Positions 17,921-26,709 are shown, counted from the first letter of the stretch. The stretch: DNA of 64,000 nt from Streptomyces spiramyceticus (GCF_028807635.1 NZ_JARBAX010000001.1:1501001-1565000); one strand, 5' to 3'. Numbers and translations: made by a program. Notes: generated from the sequence alone by a model not told the origin.

Positions 17921-18024
17921 ACGCGTGGTTGAATTTGAGCCGGGGGCGGGGCGATTGGCCGTATCGGCGGGGCGGGCCTTGCTCCACATGAAAGTGCACG
18001 CAGCGATTCCAGGGGATCTCCCAC

Positions 18025-18189
18025 ATGTCTGAAGCCCGAACCGACACGACCCAGACGCGCCCGCAGACTGCGGGCGGCGGGCGGGACGAAGCCGGCCACT
18101 CCGGGAGGCACCGAGGGGGTGCGGCGGCCTCGGAAGACTCGACCGCTCCGGCCCGGGGACGCCACCGGCGGGGGTCGACGGAGCGCTAG
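18025..18189 (+). CDS. Small hydrophilic protein (54 aa)
   Basis: ATG 18025 preceded by AGGGGA. The product starts MSEARTDTTQTRPQTAGG and is rich in Arg, Gly, Ser, Thr and His (GRHRRGSTER at the end), with no hydrophobic stretch. Codon third positions are mostly G/C. Likely intrinsically disordered. Function unknown; the call rests on ribosome-binding site and codon bias only. Confidence 0.5.
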   Translation: MSEARTDTTQTRPQTAGGGRDEAGHSGRHRGGAAASEDSTAPARGRHRRGSTER

Positions 18190-18469
18190 TTGGGTGGGGC
18201 GGGTGCGCGTGCGGTGCGCGTGAGTGCCGATGCGCGTGCGGTGCGGGCGCGGGTGCGGGTGCGCGTGCGGTGCAGTTCCCCTCCCCGCCCCTTCCCGAAA
18301 CTGGGGCTCCGCCCCAGACCCCGCTCCTCAAACGCCGGAGAGGCTGGATATTCCGCCGGAGGGGCTGGATATTTCAGCCCGTCCGGCGTTTGAGGCCCGC
18401 GGCGGAGCCGCTAATGTCACAGCGGGAAGGGGCGGGGTGGGGAACAAGCCCGCCGCAGGCGCCCCCGCC
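18190..18469. other. Intergenic region: GTGCGG tract plus dispersed element
   Basis: 280 bases without a gene. The first 85 bases are alternating GTGCG/GCGTGCGG purine-pyrimidine repeats; the rest is complete element copy 3. It ends at the stop of the convergent SDR gene. Confidence 0.7.
18276..18444. repeat. Dispersed GC-rich element, copy 3 (complete, 169 bp)
   Basis: The left arm TTCCCCTCCCCGCCCCTTCC (from 18276) and the right arm ending GGGGCGGGGTGGGGAA (to 18444) pair over 22 bases with one mismatch. Inside: GGGGCTCCGCCCC hairpin, CAAACGCCGGAGAGGCTGG, its inverse near 18385, and AATGTCACAGCGGG before the right arm. Confidence 0.8.
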
Positions 18470-19426
18470 TCAGCCGTGCTTGAGGGCAAGCACCTCCGCC
18501 GCCCCGAACGTCTCGTCCCCCGGACGCTCCTCGAAGTACGACGACAGCCGGTCGTCCAGTTCCGCGTACGAGAAGACGTCCTTCGACGTATCGAACTTCG
18601 CCGCCACCTTGGGGCGTTCCATGGCGGCGACCATGCCGCCGTGGACCACCAGCAGCTGGCCGTTGACCTTGGCGGCTGCCGGAGAGGCGAGGTAGCCGAC
18701 GAGCGGGGAAACGTGCTCGGGGGCCAGCGCGTCGAGTTCTCCCGCGGAGGGTTCCGCGAAGCCGGCGAAGACGTCCTCCGTCATACGCGTACGCGCACGC
18801 GGGCAGATCGCGTTGGCTGTCACCCCGTACTTGGCGAGGGCGAGCGCCGTCGACGTCGTCAGGCCGACGATGCCACCCTTGGCCGCCGCGTAATTGGGCT
18901 GGCCCGCCGAACCCGCCAGGTACGCCTCGGACGAGGTGTTGACGATCCGGCCGTACACCGGGCGGCCCCCGGCCGCCTTCGACCGCTCACGCCAGTGGCC
19001 GGCCGCGAAGTGCGTGGTGTTGAAGTGGCCCTTGAGGTGGACCCGTATCACCGAGTCCCACTCCTCCTCGGTCATCGAGAAGACCATCCGGTCACGCAGA
19101 ATGCCCGCATTGTTGACCAGGATGTCGAGCTTTCCGTACGTATCGACGGCCAGCTGGATCAGCTCGCCCGCCTGCTCGTAGTCGGATACGTCGCCGAGGT
19201 GCGCGACGGCCCGCCCGCCCGCCGCGCGGATCTCCGCGGCGACCTCCTCCGCCGGGGCGGCCGACGCCTCACCGGAGCCGTCGCGGCCCGGCTGCCCGTA
19301 GTCGTTGACGACGACGCTCGCCCCGAGCCCGGCCAGTTCCAGCGCCTCGGCGCGGCCGAGGCCGCGGCCCGCGCCCGTCACGATCGCGGACAGCCCGTCG
19401 AGTGGCTGCGGCAGTAGCTGTGGCAT
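18470..19426 (-). CDS. Hsd4A/MFE-2-type 3-hydroxyacyl-CoA (steroid) dehydrogenase, SDR family
   Basis: 318 residues. Cofactor motif TGAGRGLG (17-24), NNAG, VNTSSEAY and the active-site YAAAK. The length and long C-terminal extension (SAGELDALAPEHVSPLVGYL) match the dehydrogenase part of peroxisomal multifunctional enzyme 2 and mycobacterial Hsd4A (about 317 aa). In steroid side-chain beta-oxidation this enzyme oxidises the 3-hydroxyacyl-CoA to the ketone. It is the last gene of the MaoC-ADH-SDR operon, read from the KstR-box promoter at about 21.5 kb. Substrate is inferred from context. Confidence 0.82.
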   Translation of the reverse strand: MPQLLPQPLDGLSAIVTGAGRGLGRAEALELAGLGASVVVNDYGQPGRDGSGEASAAPAEEVAAEIRAAGGRAVAHLGDVSDYEQAGELIQLAVDTYGKLDILVNNAGILRDRMVFSMTEEEWDSVIRVHLKGHFNTTHFAAGHWRERSKAAGGRPVYGRIVNTSSEAYLAGSAGQPNYAAAKGGIVGLTTSTALALAKYGVTANAICPRARTRMTEDVFAGFAEPSAGELDALAPEHVSPLVGYLASPAAAKVNGQLLVVHGGMVAAMERPKVAAKFDTSKDVFSYAELDDRLSSYFEERPGDETFGAAEVLALKHG

Positions 19427-19439
19427 CCGGTTCCCCCCT

Positions 19440-19473
19440 CAGATTTTTATGCACGTCAGATTTCTATGCACGT
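19440..19473. repeat. 17-bp tandem duplication at the ADH stop codon
   Basis: Two adjacent copies of CAGATTTYTATGCACGT (19440-19456 and 19457-19473) with one mismatch. The ADH stop codon (19456-19458) lies at the copy junction. The second copy is outside the coding frame. Confidence 0.85.
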
Positions 19474-20532
19474 GCGCAACGCCTCGCCCGTGCGCATCTG
19501 GTCCAGAGCGTCGTTGATCCCGTCCAGCCGCACCCGGTGCGTGATCATGCCCTCCAGGTCGATCCGGCCCGCGCGCCACAGCGCGATGGCCCGCTCGTAC
19601 GAACGGAGCACGTCCCCGCCGCCGTACATCGAAGGCAGGATGCTCTTCTCGTCGAAGAACAGCTCGAACATGTTGACCTGGAACAAGTCGTCCATCGCGC
19701 CCGCGCCGACTACGCACAGCGTCCCGCCGCGCCGTGTCGTCTCGTACGCGGTCCGGGCGGTGGCGGACTTGCCCACGACCTCGAAGACGTAGTCGAAGCC
19801 CTCGCCCGCGGTGATGCGCTGCTTGGCGTCGGCGAGTTCGTCGGGCGACACGGCCTCCGTCGCGCCGAACTTCAGCGCCGCCTCGCGCCGCGAAGCGACC
19901 GGGTCGACGGCGACGATCTGCGCCGCGCCCTGCACCCTCGCGCCCTGGATCGCCGAGATGCCGACGCCGCCGCAGCCGATGACGGCGACCGACGAACCCG
20001 CTTCCACCTGCGCGGTGTTGATGGCCGCACCGAGTCCTGTCGTCACGCCGCAGCCGATGAGCGCCGCGATCTCGTACGGTACGTCGTCGGGTATCGGTAC
20101 GGCGCAGCCCGCCGCGACCACGGCCTCTTCGGTGAAGGTGCCCGTTCCGGCGAAGCCGAAGACGTCGCCACCGGGGCGCTTGAAGTTGGGTACGCCCGCG
20201 TTCATGAGGCCGGCGAGGCACATGTGCGTCTGGCCGCGCTTGCAGGACGCGCAGGTCCGGCACGCGGGCAGCCAGCAGACGATGACCCGGTCTCCCTGGC
20301 CGAGGCCGGTGACGCCGTCTCCGACGTCGATCACCTCGCCCGCGCCCTCGTGGCCGGGGATGAAGGGGGCGGGCTGGGGCAGTACGCCTTTCATCGCGGA
20401 GATGTCGGAGTGGCACAGTCCGGTGGCCCGGATGCGGAGTTTGACCTTGCCGGGGCCGAAGCCCACCGCCTCGACGTCGTCGAGTACTTCGAGCTTGTCC
20501 TGCCCTATCTCGTGCAGTACGGCTGCGCGCAC
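19456..20532 (-). CDS. Zinc-dependent alcohol dehydrogenase (MDR family)
   Basis: 358 residues. Catalytic zinc ligands in GLCHSD (Cys40) and GHEGAGEV (His61, Glu62). Structural zinc cysteines in CRTCASCKRGQTHMC (Cys91, 94, 97, 105). NAD-binding GCGGVG at about 185-190. Members oxidise alcohols or S-hydroxymethyl-thiols. In this operon, between a hydratase and a hydroxyacyl dehydrogenase under a KstR box, it probably handles a steroid side-chain alcohol such as the CYP125 product. The alternative is mycothiol-dependent formaldehyde dehydrogenase, which context does not favour. Confidence 0.85.
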   Translation of the reverse strand: MRAAVLHEIGQDKLEVLDDVEAVGFGPGKVKLRIRATGLCHSDISAMKGVLPQPAPFIPGHEGAGEVIDVGDGVTGLGQGDRVIVCWLPACRTCASCKRGQTHMCLAGLMNAGVPNFKRPGGDVFGFAGTGTFTEEAVVAAGCAVPIPDDVPYEIAALIGCGVTTGLGAAINTAQVEAGSSVAVIGCGGVGISAIQGARVQGAAQIVAVDPVASRREAALKFGATEAVSPDELADAKQRITAGEGFDYVFEVVGKSATARTAYETTRRGGTLCVVGAGAMDDLFQVNMFELFFDEKSILPSMYGGGDVLRSYERAIALWRAGRIDLEGMITHRVRLDGINDALDQMRTGEALRTCIEI

Positions 20533-20554
20533 GGTACGGCTCCCTTCACGGAGG

Positions 20555-21412
20555 TCAGGTATGTACGACGGTGGTGTCGGCCAGCACCGGCGCGTCGTCC
20601 CTCTCGACGGCGGTGACCGACACCTGGACGCGCCCGGGCGACTTCCACATCCGCAGGCGCAGCGTCTCGCCGGGGAAGACGACTCCGGCGAAGCGGGTGC
20701 TGTACGAACTCACGCGCGTGACGTCGCCGCCGAGCAGGGTGTCGACGACGGCCTTGAGTGTCATGCCGTACGAGCACAGGCCGTGCAGGATCGGCCGGTC
20801 GAAGCCGGCGAGCTTCGCGAACTCCGGGTCGGCGTGCAGCGGGTTCCAGTCGCCGGAGAGGCGGTAGAGGAGTGCCTGGTCCTCGCGGATCGGACGCTCC
20901 ACCTCCGCGTCCGGCGCGTGGGTGGGCTGCTCGACGCGGACGGAGGGTCCGCGCTCGCCGCCGAAGCCGCCTTCGCCGCGTACGAAGATCTGGGCGTCGC
21001 TGGTCCACAGCGGCCCGTCGGCGTCGGCCGCCTCGGAGCGCAGTACGATGACGGCCGCCTTGCCCTTGTCGTACACCGCCTGGACCTTTGAGGTCTGAAC
21101 GGCGTTGCCCTTGACGGGGATCGGCCGGTGCAGCTCGATGCTCTGGCCGCCGTGCAGGACGTGGGCGAGGTTGACGTCGATGCCGGGCGTGGACAGGCCG
21201 CTGACGGCGCCGGCACCGCCCGCGCCCGCGACGGTGGCGAAGCTGGGCAGGACGTGCAGCTTGGATTCGAGCGTGTAGCGCAGCTCGTCGGAGTCGGTGG
21301 CGGGTGTACCTGCACCGAGGCCGAGGTGGTAGAGCTGGATGTCCTTGTGGTCCCAGGTGATCTCGGCGCTGCGCGGTTCGGCGGCGACGGCCTTGGCGGC
21401 ATCGATGGGCAT
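20555..21412 (-). CDS. MaoC-type (R)-enoyl-CoA hydratase (double hotdog)
   Basis: 285 residues: an N-terminal hotdog lacking catalytic residues (1-150) and a C-terminal hotdog with the hydratase-2 motif DWNPLHADPEFA (Asp188, Asn190, His193) and FDRPILHGL. Size and layout match eukaryotic 2-enoyl-CoA hydratase 2 and mycobacterial ChsH3/HtdY. It would hydrate the enoyl-CoA produced by acyl-CoA dehydrogenase in steroid side-chain degradation. It is the first gene of the operon, with a perfect KstR box about 100 bases upstream. Confidence 0.87.
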   Translation of the reverse strand: MPIDAAKAVAAEPRSAEITWDHKDIQLYHLGLGAGTPATDSDELRYTLESKLHVLPSFATVAGAGGAGAVSGLSTPGIDVNLAHVLHGGQSIELHRPIPVKGNAVQTSKVQAVYDKGKAAVIVLRSEAADADGPLWTSDAQIFVRGEGGFGGERGPSVRVEQPTHAPDAEVERPIREDQALLYRLSGDWNPLHADPEFAKLAGFDRPILHGLCSYGMTLKAVVDTLLGGDVTRVSSYSTRFAGVVFPGETLRLRMWKSPGRVQVSVTAVERDDAPVLADTTVVHT

Positions 21413-21511
21413 GAGGATGCTGCTCCTTGATGGGTGGAAGACCTCGGTGCGATCGTCCGCACCGTCGACCGCACCGAGGTCGTACGGGACCGGCCGCGAA
21501 AACTGCCGGTT

Positions 21512-21527
21512 CTAGAACGCGTTCTAG
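21512..21527. promoter_or_regulatory. KstR operator, MaoC operon promoter
   Basis: CTAGAACGCGTTCTAG is a perfect 16-bp palindrome that contains the KstR consensus TnnAACnnGTTnnA exactly. It lies about 100 bases before the MaoC start; the divergent response-regulator gene starts 139 bases away on the other side. Confidence 0.88.
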
Positions 21528-21574
21528 GCCGATGGCCCTATATATAACGCACCCTCCAGTACTTGTGAAGATGC

Positions 21575-21589
21575 CTGACGCCGTGTCAG
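21575..21589. promoter_or_regulatory. CTGAC-N5-GTCAG palindrome, MaoC/response-regulator promoter region
   Basis: CTGAC-GCCGT-GTCAG with perfect arms, 48 bases from the KstR box. The same palindrome recurs near other steroid promoters in this window. Binding protein unknown. Confidence 0.6.
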
Positions 21590-21665
21590 AAGCGGTGGAC
21601 GGAGGGAGGCCGCGCGTAAGCTCCGACCAGCCCGTCGCCGCCGACCCGGAACTGGAGCCCGCCCC

Positions 21666-22274
21666 ATGATCAGAGTCCTCCTCGCCGAGGACCAGGGCAT
21701 GAAGCGCGGCGCCCTCGCCCTGCTCCTCGGCCTTGAGAAGGACATCCAGGTCGTCGCCCAAGTGGCCGCCGGCGACGAGATCGTGGACGCCGCTCTCCTC
21801 TCCCGTCCTGACGTGGCGCTCCTGGACATCGAACTCCCCGGCCTCAGCGGACTCGACGCCGCCGCACTGCTGCGCGAGGAGGCGCCCGACTGCCGGGTGC
21901 TGATCCTCACCACCTCCGGTCGGCCCGGTTATCTGCGGCGCGCGATGGAGGCCGGGGCGGCGGGGTTCCTGGTCAAGGACGGCCCGGTGGAGGAGCTGGC
22001 CGCGACCATCCGCCGGGTGCTGACCGGCGAGACTGTCATCGACCCGGCACTCGCCGCTGCCGCCCTGAGCTCCGACGTGCCCAGCCCTCTGACCGCGCGC
22101 GAGTGCGAGGTACTGAACGCGGCGGCGGACGGGGCTACCGTCGCCGACCTTGCCGAGAAGCTGGACCTGTCCGAGTCGACGGTACGGAACTGCCTCTCGT
22201 CGGCGATCGGCAAGACCGGCACCGGCGACAGCACGGAGGCGGTACGGGCGGCGCGGCAGCAGGGCTGGCTCTGA
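21666..22274 (+). CDS. Orphan NarL/LuxR-type response regulator
   Basis: 202 residues. The receiver domain has the acidic pair Glu8/Asp9, phospho-acceptor Asp54 (ALLDIELPG), TTSG and Lys in FLVKDG. The C-terminal LuxR helix-turn-helix begins SPLTARECEVL and continues TVADLAEKLDLSESTVRNCLSSAIGKTG. A two-component transcription factor would normally have a kinase beside it; none is present, so the partner is elsewhere or absent. It resembles DesR-like regulators in length. Shares its upstream region with the KstR-controlled MaoC operon. Confidence 0.87.
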   Translation: MIRVLLAEDQGMKRGALALLLGLEKDIQVVAQVAAGDEIVDAALLSRPDVALLDIELPGLSGLDAAALLREEAPDCRVLILTTSGRPGYLRRAMEAGAAGFLVKDGPVEELAATIRRVLTGETVIDPALAAAALSSDVPSPLTARECEVLNAAADGATVADLAEKLDLSESTVRNCLSSAIGKTGTGDSTEAVRAARQQGWL

Positions 22275-22297
22275 CGGGCCGCGCGCGGCCCGGTCAG
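22271..22297. terminator. Bidirectional terminator hairpin
   Basis: CTGACGGGCCGCG and CGCGGCCCGGTCAG form a long GC stem spanning the stop codons of the response regulator and the convergent membrane-protein gene. Confidence 0.65.
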
Positions 22298-23082
22298 CCG
22301 ACCTGCACCGTCCTCGAATCGCCCTGTGCGTCGTAGACACGGACACTCAGCGCACGTTTCTCGGGCCCCCGATCATCGCCCCGTTCGTCGTCCTCCGTTA
22401 CGAACCACCGGTACTTGAACCCGGCCGCCCTTGTCAGCTCGGGCTCGGTGGACCCGTACTCCACGCGCTCCACCTTCGGTCCGACGTATCCGACAGTCAT
22501 CTTCTTCCCCTTCGCCGTGAACGTGTACGACTGGAAGCCCATGCCGTCGACGTCGTCCGACCTGCTCTGAAGGCCATGGACCGGCAGGGTCCGCTTGCCC
22601 CAGTGGGCGTCGGCGACGATGACGGAGAACCAGCTCGAACCGATCGAGGGCACGGGGTCGGCCTCCCGCTCGTCCCACACCCCGTACTCGATCATCCGCT
22701 CCTTCTGCTTGCGCGCCTCGGCCTCGCTTCGCGGAGCGCCCCAGACCTCCAGAGACACGTATGCCTCCTCGGACTCGGCCTCGCCGAAGATCTCCGTGAG
22801 ATGGGTCCGCTGCGGCGTGTAGACATGACGCTCCTCGGCCGACAGCCGCTGCGACGCCACGTTGGACTGCTCTCGCCCGTCCACCACCGCCAGTGCCAGC
22901 GACCCCGTGGAGCCCGCCATCACCAGTGCCACAGCCGCTCCGAGCACCCAGCGGCGTGCCTTGCGGCGCTTGCCGCCGCGCATCACTGCCTCGTACGGGG
23001 CTATACCGACCTCGACCTCGTCCGTCGCGTCCGCGAGCCGCAGGGAGATGTCGTGGTGCGCCATGTCCTGTTCCCTGTTCAT
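22294..23082 (-). CDS. Single-pass membrane protein coupled to a sigma factor (putative anti-sigma or effector)
   Basis: 262 residues from ATG 23082 (a GTG one codon earlier is also possible). An N-terminal cytosolic stretch of about 40 residues and a basic patch (RGGKRRKARR) precede one transmembrane helix at about 45-68. A 195-residue extracellular domain of unknown fold follows. The start overlaps the sigma gene stop as TGATG, so translation is coupled. Topology and position are those expected of an anti-sigma factor, but no zinc HxxxCxxC motif is present, so that role is inferred. Confidence 0.7.
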   Translation of the reverse strand: MNREQDMAHHDISLRLADATDEVEVGIAPYEAVMRGGKRRKARRWVLGAAVALVMAGSTGSLALAVVDGREQSNVASQRLSAEERHVYTPQRTHLTEIFGEAESEEAYVSLEVWGAPRSEAEARKQKERMIEYGVWDEREADPVPSIGSSWFSVIVADAHWGKRTLPVHGLQSRSDDVDGMGFQSYTFTAKGKKMTVGYVGPKVERVEYGSTEPELTRAAGFKYRWFVTEDDERGDDRGPEKRALSVRVYDAQGDSRTVQVG

Positions 23083-23618
23083 CACTTCGCCCCTCGGCTT
23101 CCGACCTTCTCGGTCAATGCGGGAATGGCACGCAGCTTGGCGATCCCCTTGGCGGCATTGCTCTTCACGGCTCCCACCGAGCAGCCCATGGCTTCTGCGG
23201 CCTGGGTCTCGCTCAGGTCCTCCCAGTACCGCAGCACCACCGCTTCCCGCTGACGCACGGGGAGCTGGGCGAGGGCGCGCAGCAGAGCGGACCGGTCGTC
23301 GGCCTGCGCCATCCGGTCACCGCGCTCGGGCGCATCGAGTATCGGAGCCGAATCCTGCAGCGAGAGGAACTCCTTGAGCTTCCTGCGGTGTTTTCGCGCA
23401 TGGGCGTTGACCATGATGCGCCGCACATACGCGTCCGGATCACCGGCGGCGCTCACCCTGCCCCAGGACACGTACGCCCGCTCCAGGGACGACTGCACCA
23501 GGTCCTCCGCTGCGTGCTGCTCCCCCGTGAGAAGAAACGCCGTACGCATCAGCTGCGGCCAGCGGTTGACGACGAATCCCCGGAACTCTTCGTCCCGGAC
23601 CTGCTTTCGCTCCCCCAT
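23082..23618 (-). CDS. ECF sigma factor (SigE-family, group IV)
   Basis: 178 residues. Region 2 (EFRGFVVNRWPQLMRTAFLLTG...AEDLVQSSLERAYVSW) and region 4 (LPVRQREAVVLRYWEDLSETQAAEAMGCSVGAVKSNAAKGIAKLR) are clear. This is the actinobacterial 'SigE family' type that directs RNA polymerase to a small regulon. First gene of a two-gene unit with a membrane protein. Confidence 0.88.
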   Translation of the reverse strand: MGERKQVRDEEFRGFVVNRWPQLMRTAFLLTGEQHAAEDLVQSSLERAYVSWGRVSAAGDPDAYVRRIMVNAHARKHRRKLKEFLSLQDSAPILDAPERGDRMAQADDRSALLRALAQLPVRQREAVVLRYWEDLSETQAAEAMGCSVGAVKSNAAKGIAKLRAIPALTEKVGSRGAK

Positions 23619-23666
23619 GAATGCCTCCTTGCATATTGGAGTCCATGAGGGCCCGAAACCGTTGCC

Positions 23667-25136
23667 TCAGCCCGCCGATCCCGTCGTTCCGGTCGTTCCG
23701 GTCGTTCCCGTCCGCCTCGGGAGGAGGAAGAACATCAGCGCTACGCCTCCCACCAGCGCAAACGTCCCCGTTCGAAAAGCCAGCGCGTATCCCGCCGTCA
23801 GCGCCTCCGCGGTTGTTCCACCCGCGGTCCTGGACGCCGCGACCGTCGAAAGCACCGCCAGTCCCAGCGCGCCGCCCATCGTGCGCGAGGTGTTGATGAG
23901 GCCGGAGAGGAGACCGGCGTCTCCCGGGGCGCCGGCCGAGGTCGCGAGTGAGGCGAGCGGCGTCGATGCCAGGCCCGCGCCGACCATCATGAGGATGCCG
24001 GGGCCGAGTACGGCCGTGAGGTACGAGCCCTCTGCGGTCATCGTGGACTGCCAGCCCATGCCTGCCGCCGCGACCAGGGCGCCACTGATCGCGACCCTGC
24101 GCGCGCCGATCCTGGCCATCAGGCGCGGGGCGAGCTTCGAGCCGATGACGATGCTCAGCGAGCTGGGGATGAGGGCGAGCCCGGCACCGAGGGGGCTGTA
24201 GCCCAGTACGTTCTGGGCGTACAGCGTCATGAAGAACCACATGCAGAACATCGCGGAGCCGTTTACGAACATCGCCGCGTTCGCGGCGGAGACTGCTCGC
24301 ACGCGGAAGAACTTCAGTGGCATGAGGGGTGACTTGGTGCGTGCCTCCACCGCAACGAAGGCGGTGAGGAGCGCGAGGCCTGCGAGGAGGGGGGCGAGTG
24401 TCGATACCGAGGCCCAGCCCTCCTCTTCGGTCTGCACGATCCCGTACGCGAGGGTGGCCAGGCCCGCCGTGACCAGCAGTGCGCCCGGCAGGTCCAGGCG
24501 GCGGCCGTCCCTGGCGTGGCTCTCGGCGAGCCATGCGGCTGCGCCGACCAGTACCAGGGCGCCGACTGGCACGTTGATCAACAGCGTCCAGCGCCAGGAG
24601 AGGACGTCCGTCAGTACGCCGCCGACGAGCCCGCCCGCTGCGCCGCCGCCTGCGCCTACCGCCGACCAGGTTCCTATGGCCCGGGCTCTGGCCGCGCCCT
24701 CCGGGACGGCGGAGGTGAGGATGGTGAGCGTTGCGGGGGCCAGTACGGCTGCGCCCAGGCCCTGTACTGCGCGGGCGGTCACCAGGTGCCAGCCCTCCTG
24801 GGCGAGGCCGCCCGCGAGGGAGGCGGCGGTGAACAGGCCCAGGCCCAGGAGGAAGGTCCGCTTCCGGCCGAAGATGTCTGCGGCGCGACCGCCGAGGAGC
24901 ATGAATCCGGCGAAGGCGATCGAGTAGGCGTTGAGCACCCATTGCAGGCCGACTGCGGTCAGTCCCAGGTCTGCGCGCATGGAGGGCAGCGCGACGTTTA
25001 CTACGGATACGTCGAGGACCACCAAGAACTGCCCTGCGCAGGCGGCCAGTACGACTGCCCAGGTGCGGGATGCCTTGCGGTCGGCGGGGGTTCGGGTTTC
25101 GTCGGGGGAAGGGGCTGCTTGGGGCATGGGTGTCAT
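23667..25136 (-). CDS. DHA2-family MFS exporter (14 TM, EmrB/QacA type)
   Basis: 489 residues, about 14 membrane segments. Motif LDVSVVNVALPSMRADLG in helix 1, GGRAADIFGRKRTF in loop 2-3, and the helix-5 antiporter motif GTWSAVGAGGGAAGGLVGG. It probably exports drugs or metabolites by proton antiport. The C-terminus is a low-complexity TGTTGTTGTTG tail encoded by tandem GTCGTTCCG repeats (+ strand, about 23680-23710). Start at ATG 25136; a second ATG at 25127 is possible. Its promoter side abuts element copy 4. Confidence 0.88.
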   Translation of the reverse strand: MTPMPQAAPSPDETRTPADRKASRTWAVVLAACAGQFLVVLDVSVVNVALPSMRADLGLTAVGLQWVLNAYSIAFAGFMLLGGRAADIFGRKRTFLLGLGLFTAASLAGGLAQEGWHLVTARAVQGLGAAVLAPATLTILTSAVPEGAARARAIGTWSAVGAGGGAAGGLVGGVLTDVLSWRWTLLINVPVGALVLVGAAAWLAESHARDGRRLDLPGALLVTAGLATLAYGIVQTEEEGWASVSTLAPLLAGLALLTAFVAVEARTKSPLMPLKFFRVRAVSAANAAMFVNGSAMFCMWFFMTLYAQNVLGYSPLGAGLALIPSSLSIVIGSKLAPRLMARIGARRVAISGALVAAAGMGWQSTMTAEGSYLTAVLGPGILMMVGAGLASTPLASLATSAGAPGDAGLLSGLINTSRTMGGALGLAVLSTVAASRTAGGTTAEALTAGYALAFRTGTFALVGGVALMFFLLPRRTGTTGTTGTTGSAG

Positions 25137-25502
25137 GCTCGCAGCATTGGTGTGACCCGTACATGTGGGTTTTGGGGCGTGGCGTGGGGGTGTCGGTGCG
25201 GGTGCGTGTGCGGTGCGGGTGTGTCGTGCGGGTTGCCTGCGGCGCAGTTCCCCTACCCGCCCCTTTCCCGAAACTGGGGGCAAGCCCCCATACCCCCGGA
25301 CGCCCTTCGGGCGTGGTCCTCAAACGCCGGAGGGGCTGGAAAATCCAGCCCCTCCGGCGTTTGAGGAGCGGGGTCTGGGGCGGAGCCCCCCGCGGCGGCA
25401 GCCGCAAATGTCACAGCCGGGAAGGGGCGGGGTGGGGAAAGCCCGCCGCAGGCGCTGCGCCCCGGAGGCCAAGGCTGCCGCAGGCGCCTGCGCCCTGCGG
25501 GG
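25137..25502. other. Intergenic region: GTGCGG tract plus dispersed element copy 4
   Basis: 366 bases without a supported gene between the exporter start and the thiolase stop. It holds a GTGCGGGTG-type simple repeat (about 25165-25240), complete element copy 4, and a GCCGCAGGCGCTGCGCC inverted tail before the thiolase gene. Confidence 0.7.
25248..25439. repeat. Dispersed GC-rich element, copy 4 (complete, 192 bp)
   Basis: The left arm begins TTCCCCTACCCGCCCCTTTC and the right arm ends GGGGCGGGGTGGGGAA. At its centre is a perfect 24-bp palindrome (25317-25340 with 25344-25367, loop AAA) built on CAAACGCCGGAGGGGCTGGA. AATGTCACAGCCGGG precedes the right arm as in copies 2, 3 and 7. Confidence 0.85.
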
Positions 25503-26696
25503 TTACTGGCGTCGCAGTAGCGTTACCACCGCCGCGCCGCCCAGGCCTATGTTGTGGGCCAGGCCCACCCTCGCACCCGGTACCTGGCGCTCGCCCGCCT
25601 CTCCTCGCAGCTGCCACGTCAGTTCCGCCGCCTGTGCCAGGCCCGTTGCGCCCAGGGGGTGGCCCTTGGAGATCAGGCCGCCCGACGGGTTTACGACCCA
25701 CCGTCCCCCGTACGTCGTCGCGCCGCTCTCCACGAGCTTGCCGGACTCGCCGTCCGCGCACATGCCCAGCGCCTCGTACGTCAGAAGTTCGTTGACGGAG
25801 AAGCAGTCGTGCAGCTCCACCACGTCTACGTCCTCGATGCCTAGACCCGAGTGCTCGTACGCCTGACGGGCCGCCGCCCGCGACATGGGCTTGCCGACCG
25901 CGTCGATGCACGAGCCCGATGCGAAGCTCTCCTCCGTGTCCGTCGTCATCGTCTGTGCGGCGATCTCGACCGCCTTGTCGTGCAGGCCGTGCTGGACCAC
26001 GAAGCGCTCCGAGACGACCACCGCCGCCGCTGCTCCGTCGGACGTGGGCGAGCACTGGAGCTTGGTCAGCGGGCGGTGGATCGTCTTGGACATCAGGATC
26101 TCGTCGATCGTCCAGACGTCACGGAACTGGGCGTTCGGGTTCGCCGCCGAGTGCTTGTGGTTCTTGGCGGCTACAGCGGCCAGCTTCGCCTCCGTCGTGC
26201 CGTACCGCTCCATGTGCTCGCGCGCCGCGTTCCCGAAGATCTGCGCGGTGGGCGGGGAGGTCATTTCGAAGCCGTGTGCCGCCGCCATTACGCCGTAGTG
26301 GCGGGCGACTGGGGACGTGCTGAAATCGCCGCTGTCCGCTCCGCCGCCCAGTGCGCCTCGCTTCATCTTCTCGAAGCCCAACGCCAGGACGCAGTCACTC
26401 ATGCCGCCCTCAACGAACTGCCGCGCCATCATCAACGCCGTCGATCCCGTCGCGCAGTTGTTGTTGACGTTGTAGACGGGCACGCCTGTGAGGCCGAGTT
26501 CGTACGCGGCGCGCTGTCCGGCCGTCGACGGCTGGAAGCAGTAGCCGACAGGGACCTGCTGGACCTGTCCGTACGGGACCCCGGCATCCTCCAGGGCGTT
26601 CGTGCCCGCTTCCTTCGCCATGTCCCAGTACTGCCAGTCCCGTGACTCGGGCTTCTCGAACTTCGTCATCCCCACGCCGACGATGTACGCCTTCAT
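25503..26696 (-). CDS. Lipid-transfer protein / SCP-x-type thiolase
   Basis: 397 residues, start ATG 26696 with AAGGAG eight bases upstream. Thiolase-fold marks: nucleophile cysteine in [28 protein letters not shown], and the C-terminal [14 protein letters not shown]. Members in actinobacterial steroid pathways (Ltp proteins) act as thiolases or, with a DUF35 partner, as retro-aldolases that shorten the side chain. No DUF35 gene is next to it. It follows the two-domain acyl-CoA dehydrogenase by 13 bases and shares its KstR-box promoter. Confidence 0.85.
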   Translation of the reverse strand: MKAYIVGVGMTKFEKPESRDWQYWDMAKEAGTNALEDAGVPYGQVQQVPVGYCFQPSTAGQRAAYELGLTGVPVYNVNNNCATGSTALMMARQFVEGGMSDCVLALGFEKMKRGALGGGADSGDFSTSPVARHYGVMAAAHGFEMTSPPTAQIFGNAAREHMERYGTTEAKLAAVAAKNHKHSAANPNAQFRDVWTIDEILMSKTIHRPLTKLQCSPTSDGAAAAVVVSERFVVQHGLHDKAVEIAAQTMTTDTEESFASGSCIDAVGKPMSRAAARQAYEHSGLGIEDVDVVELHDCFSVNELLTYEALGMCADGESGKLVESGATTYGGRWVVNPSGGLISKGHPLGATGLAQAAELTWQLRGEAGERQVPGARVGLAHNIGLGGAAVVTLLRRQ

Positions 26697-26709
26697 CCGT
26701 GTCGCTCCT

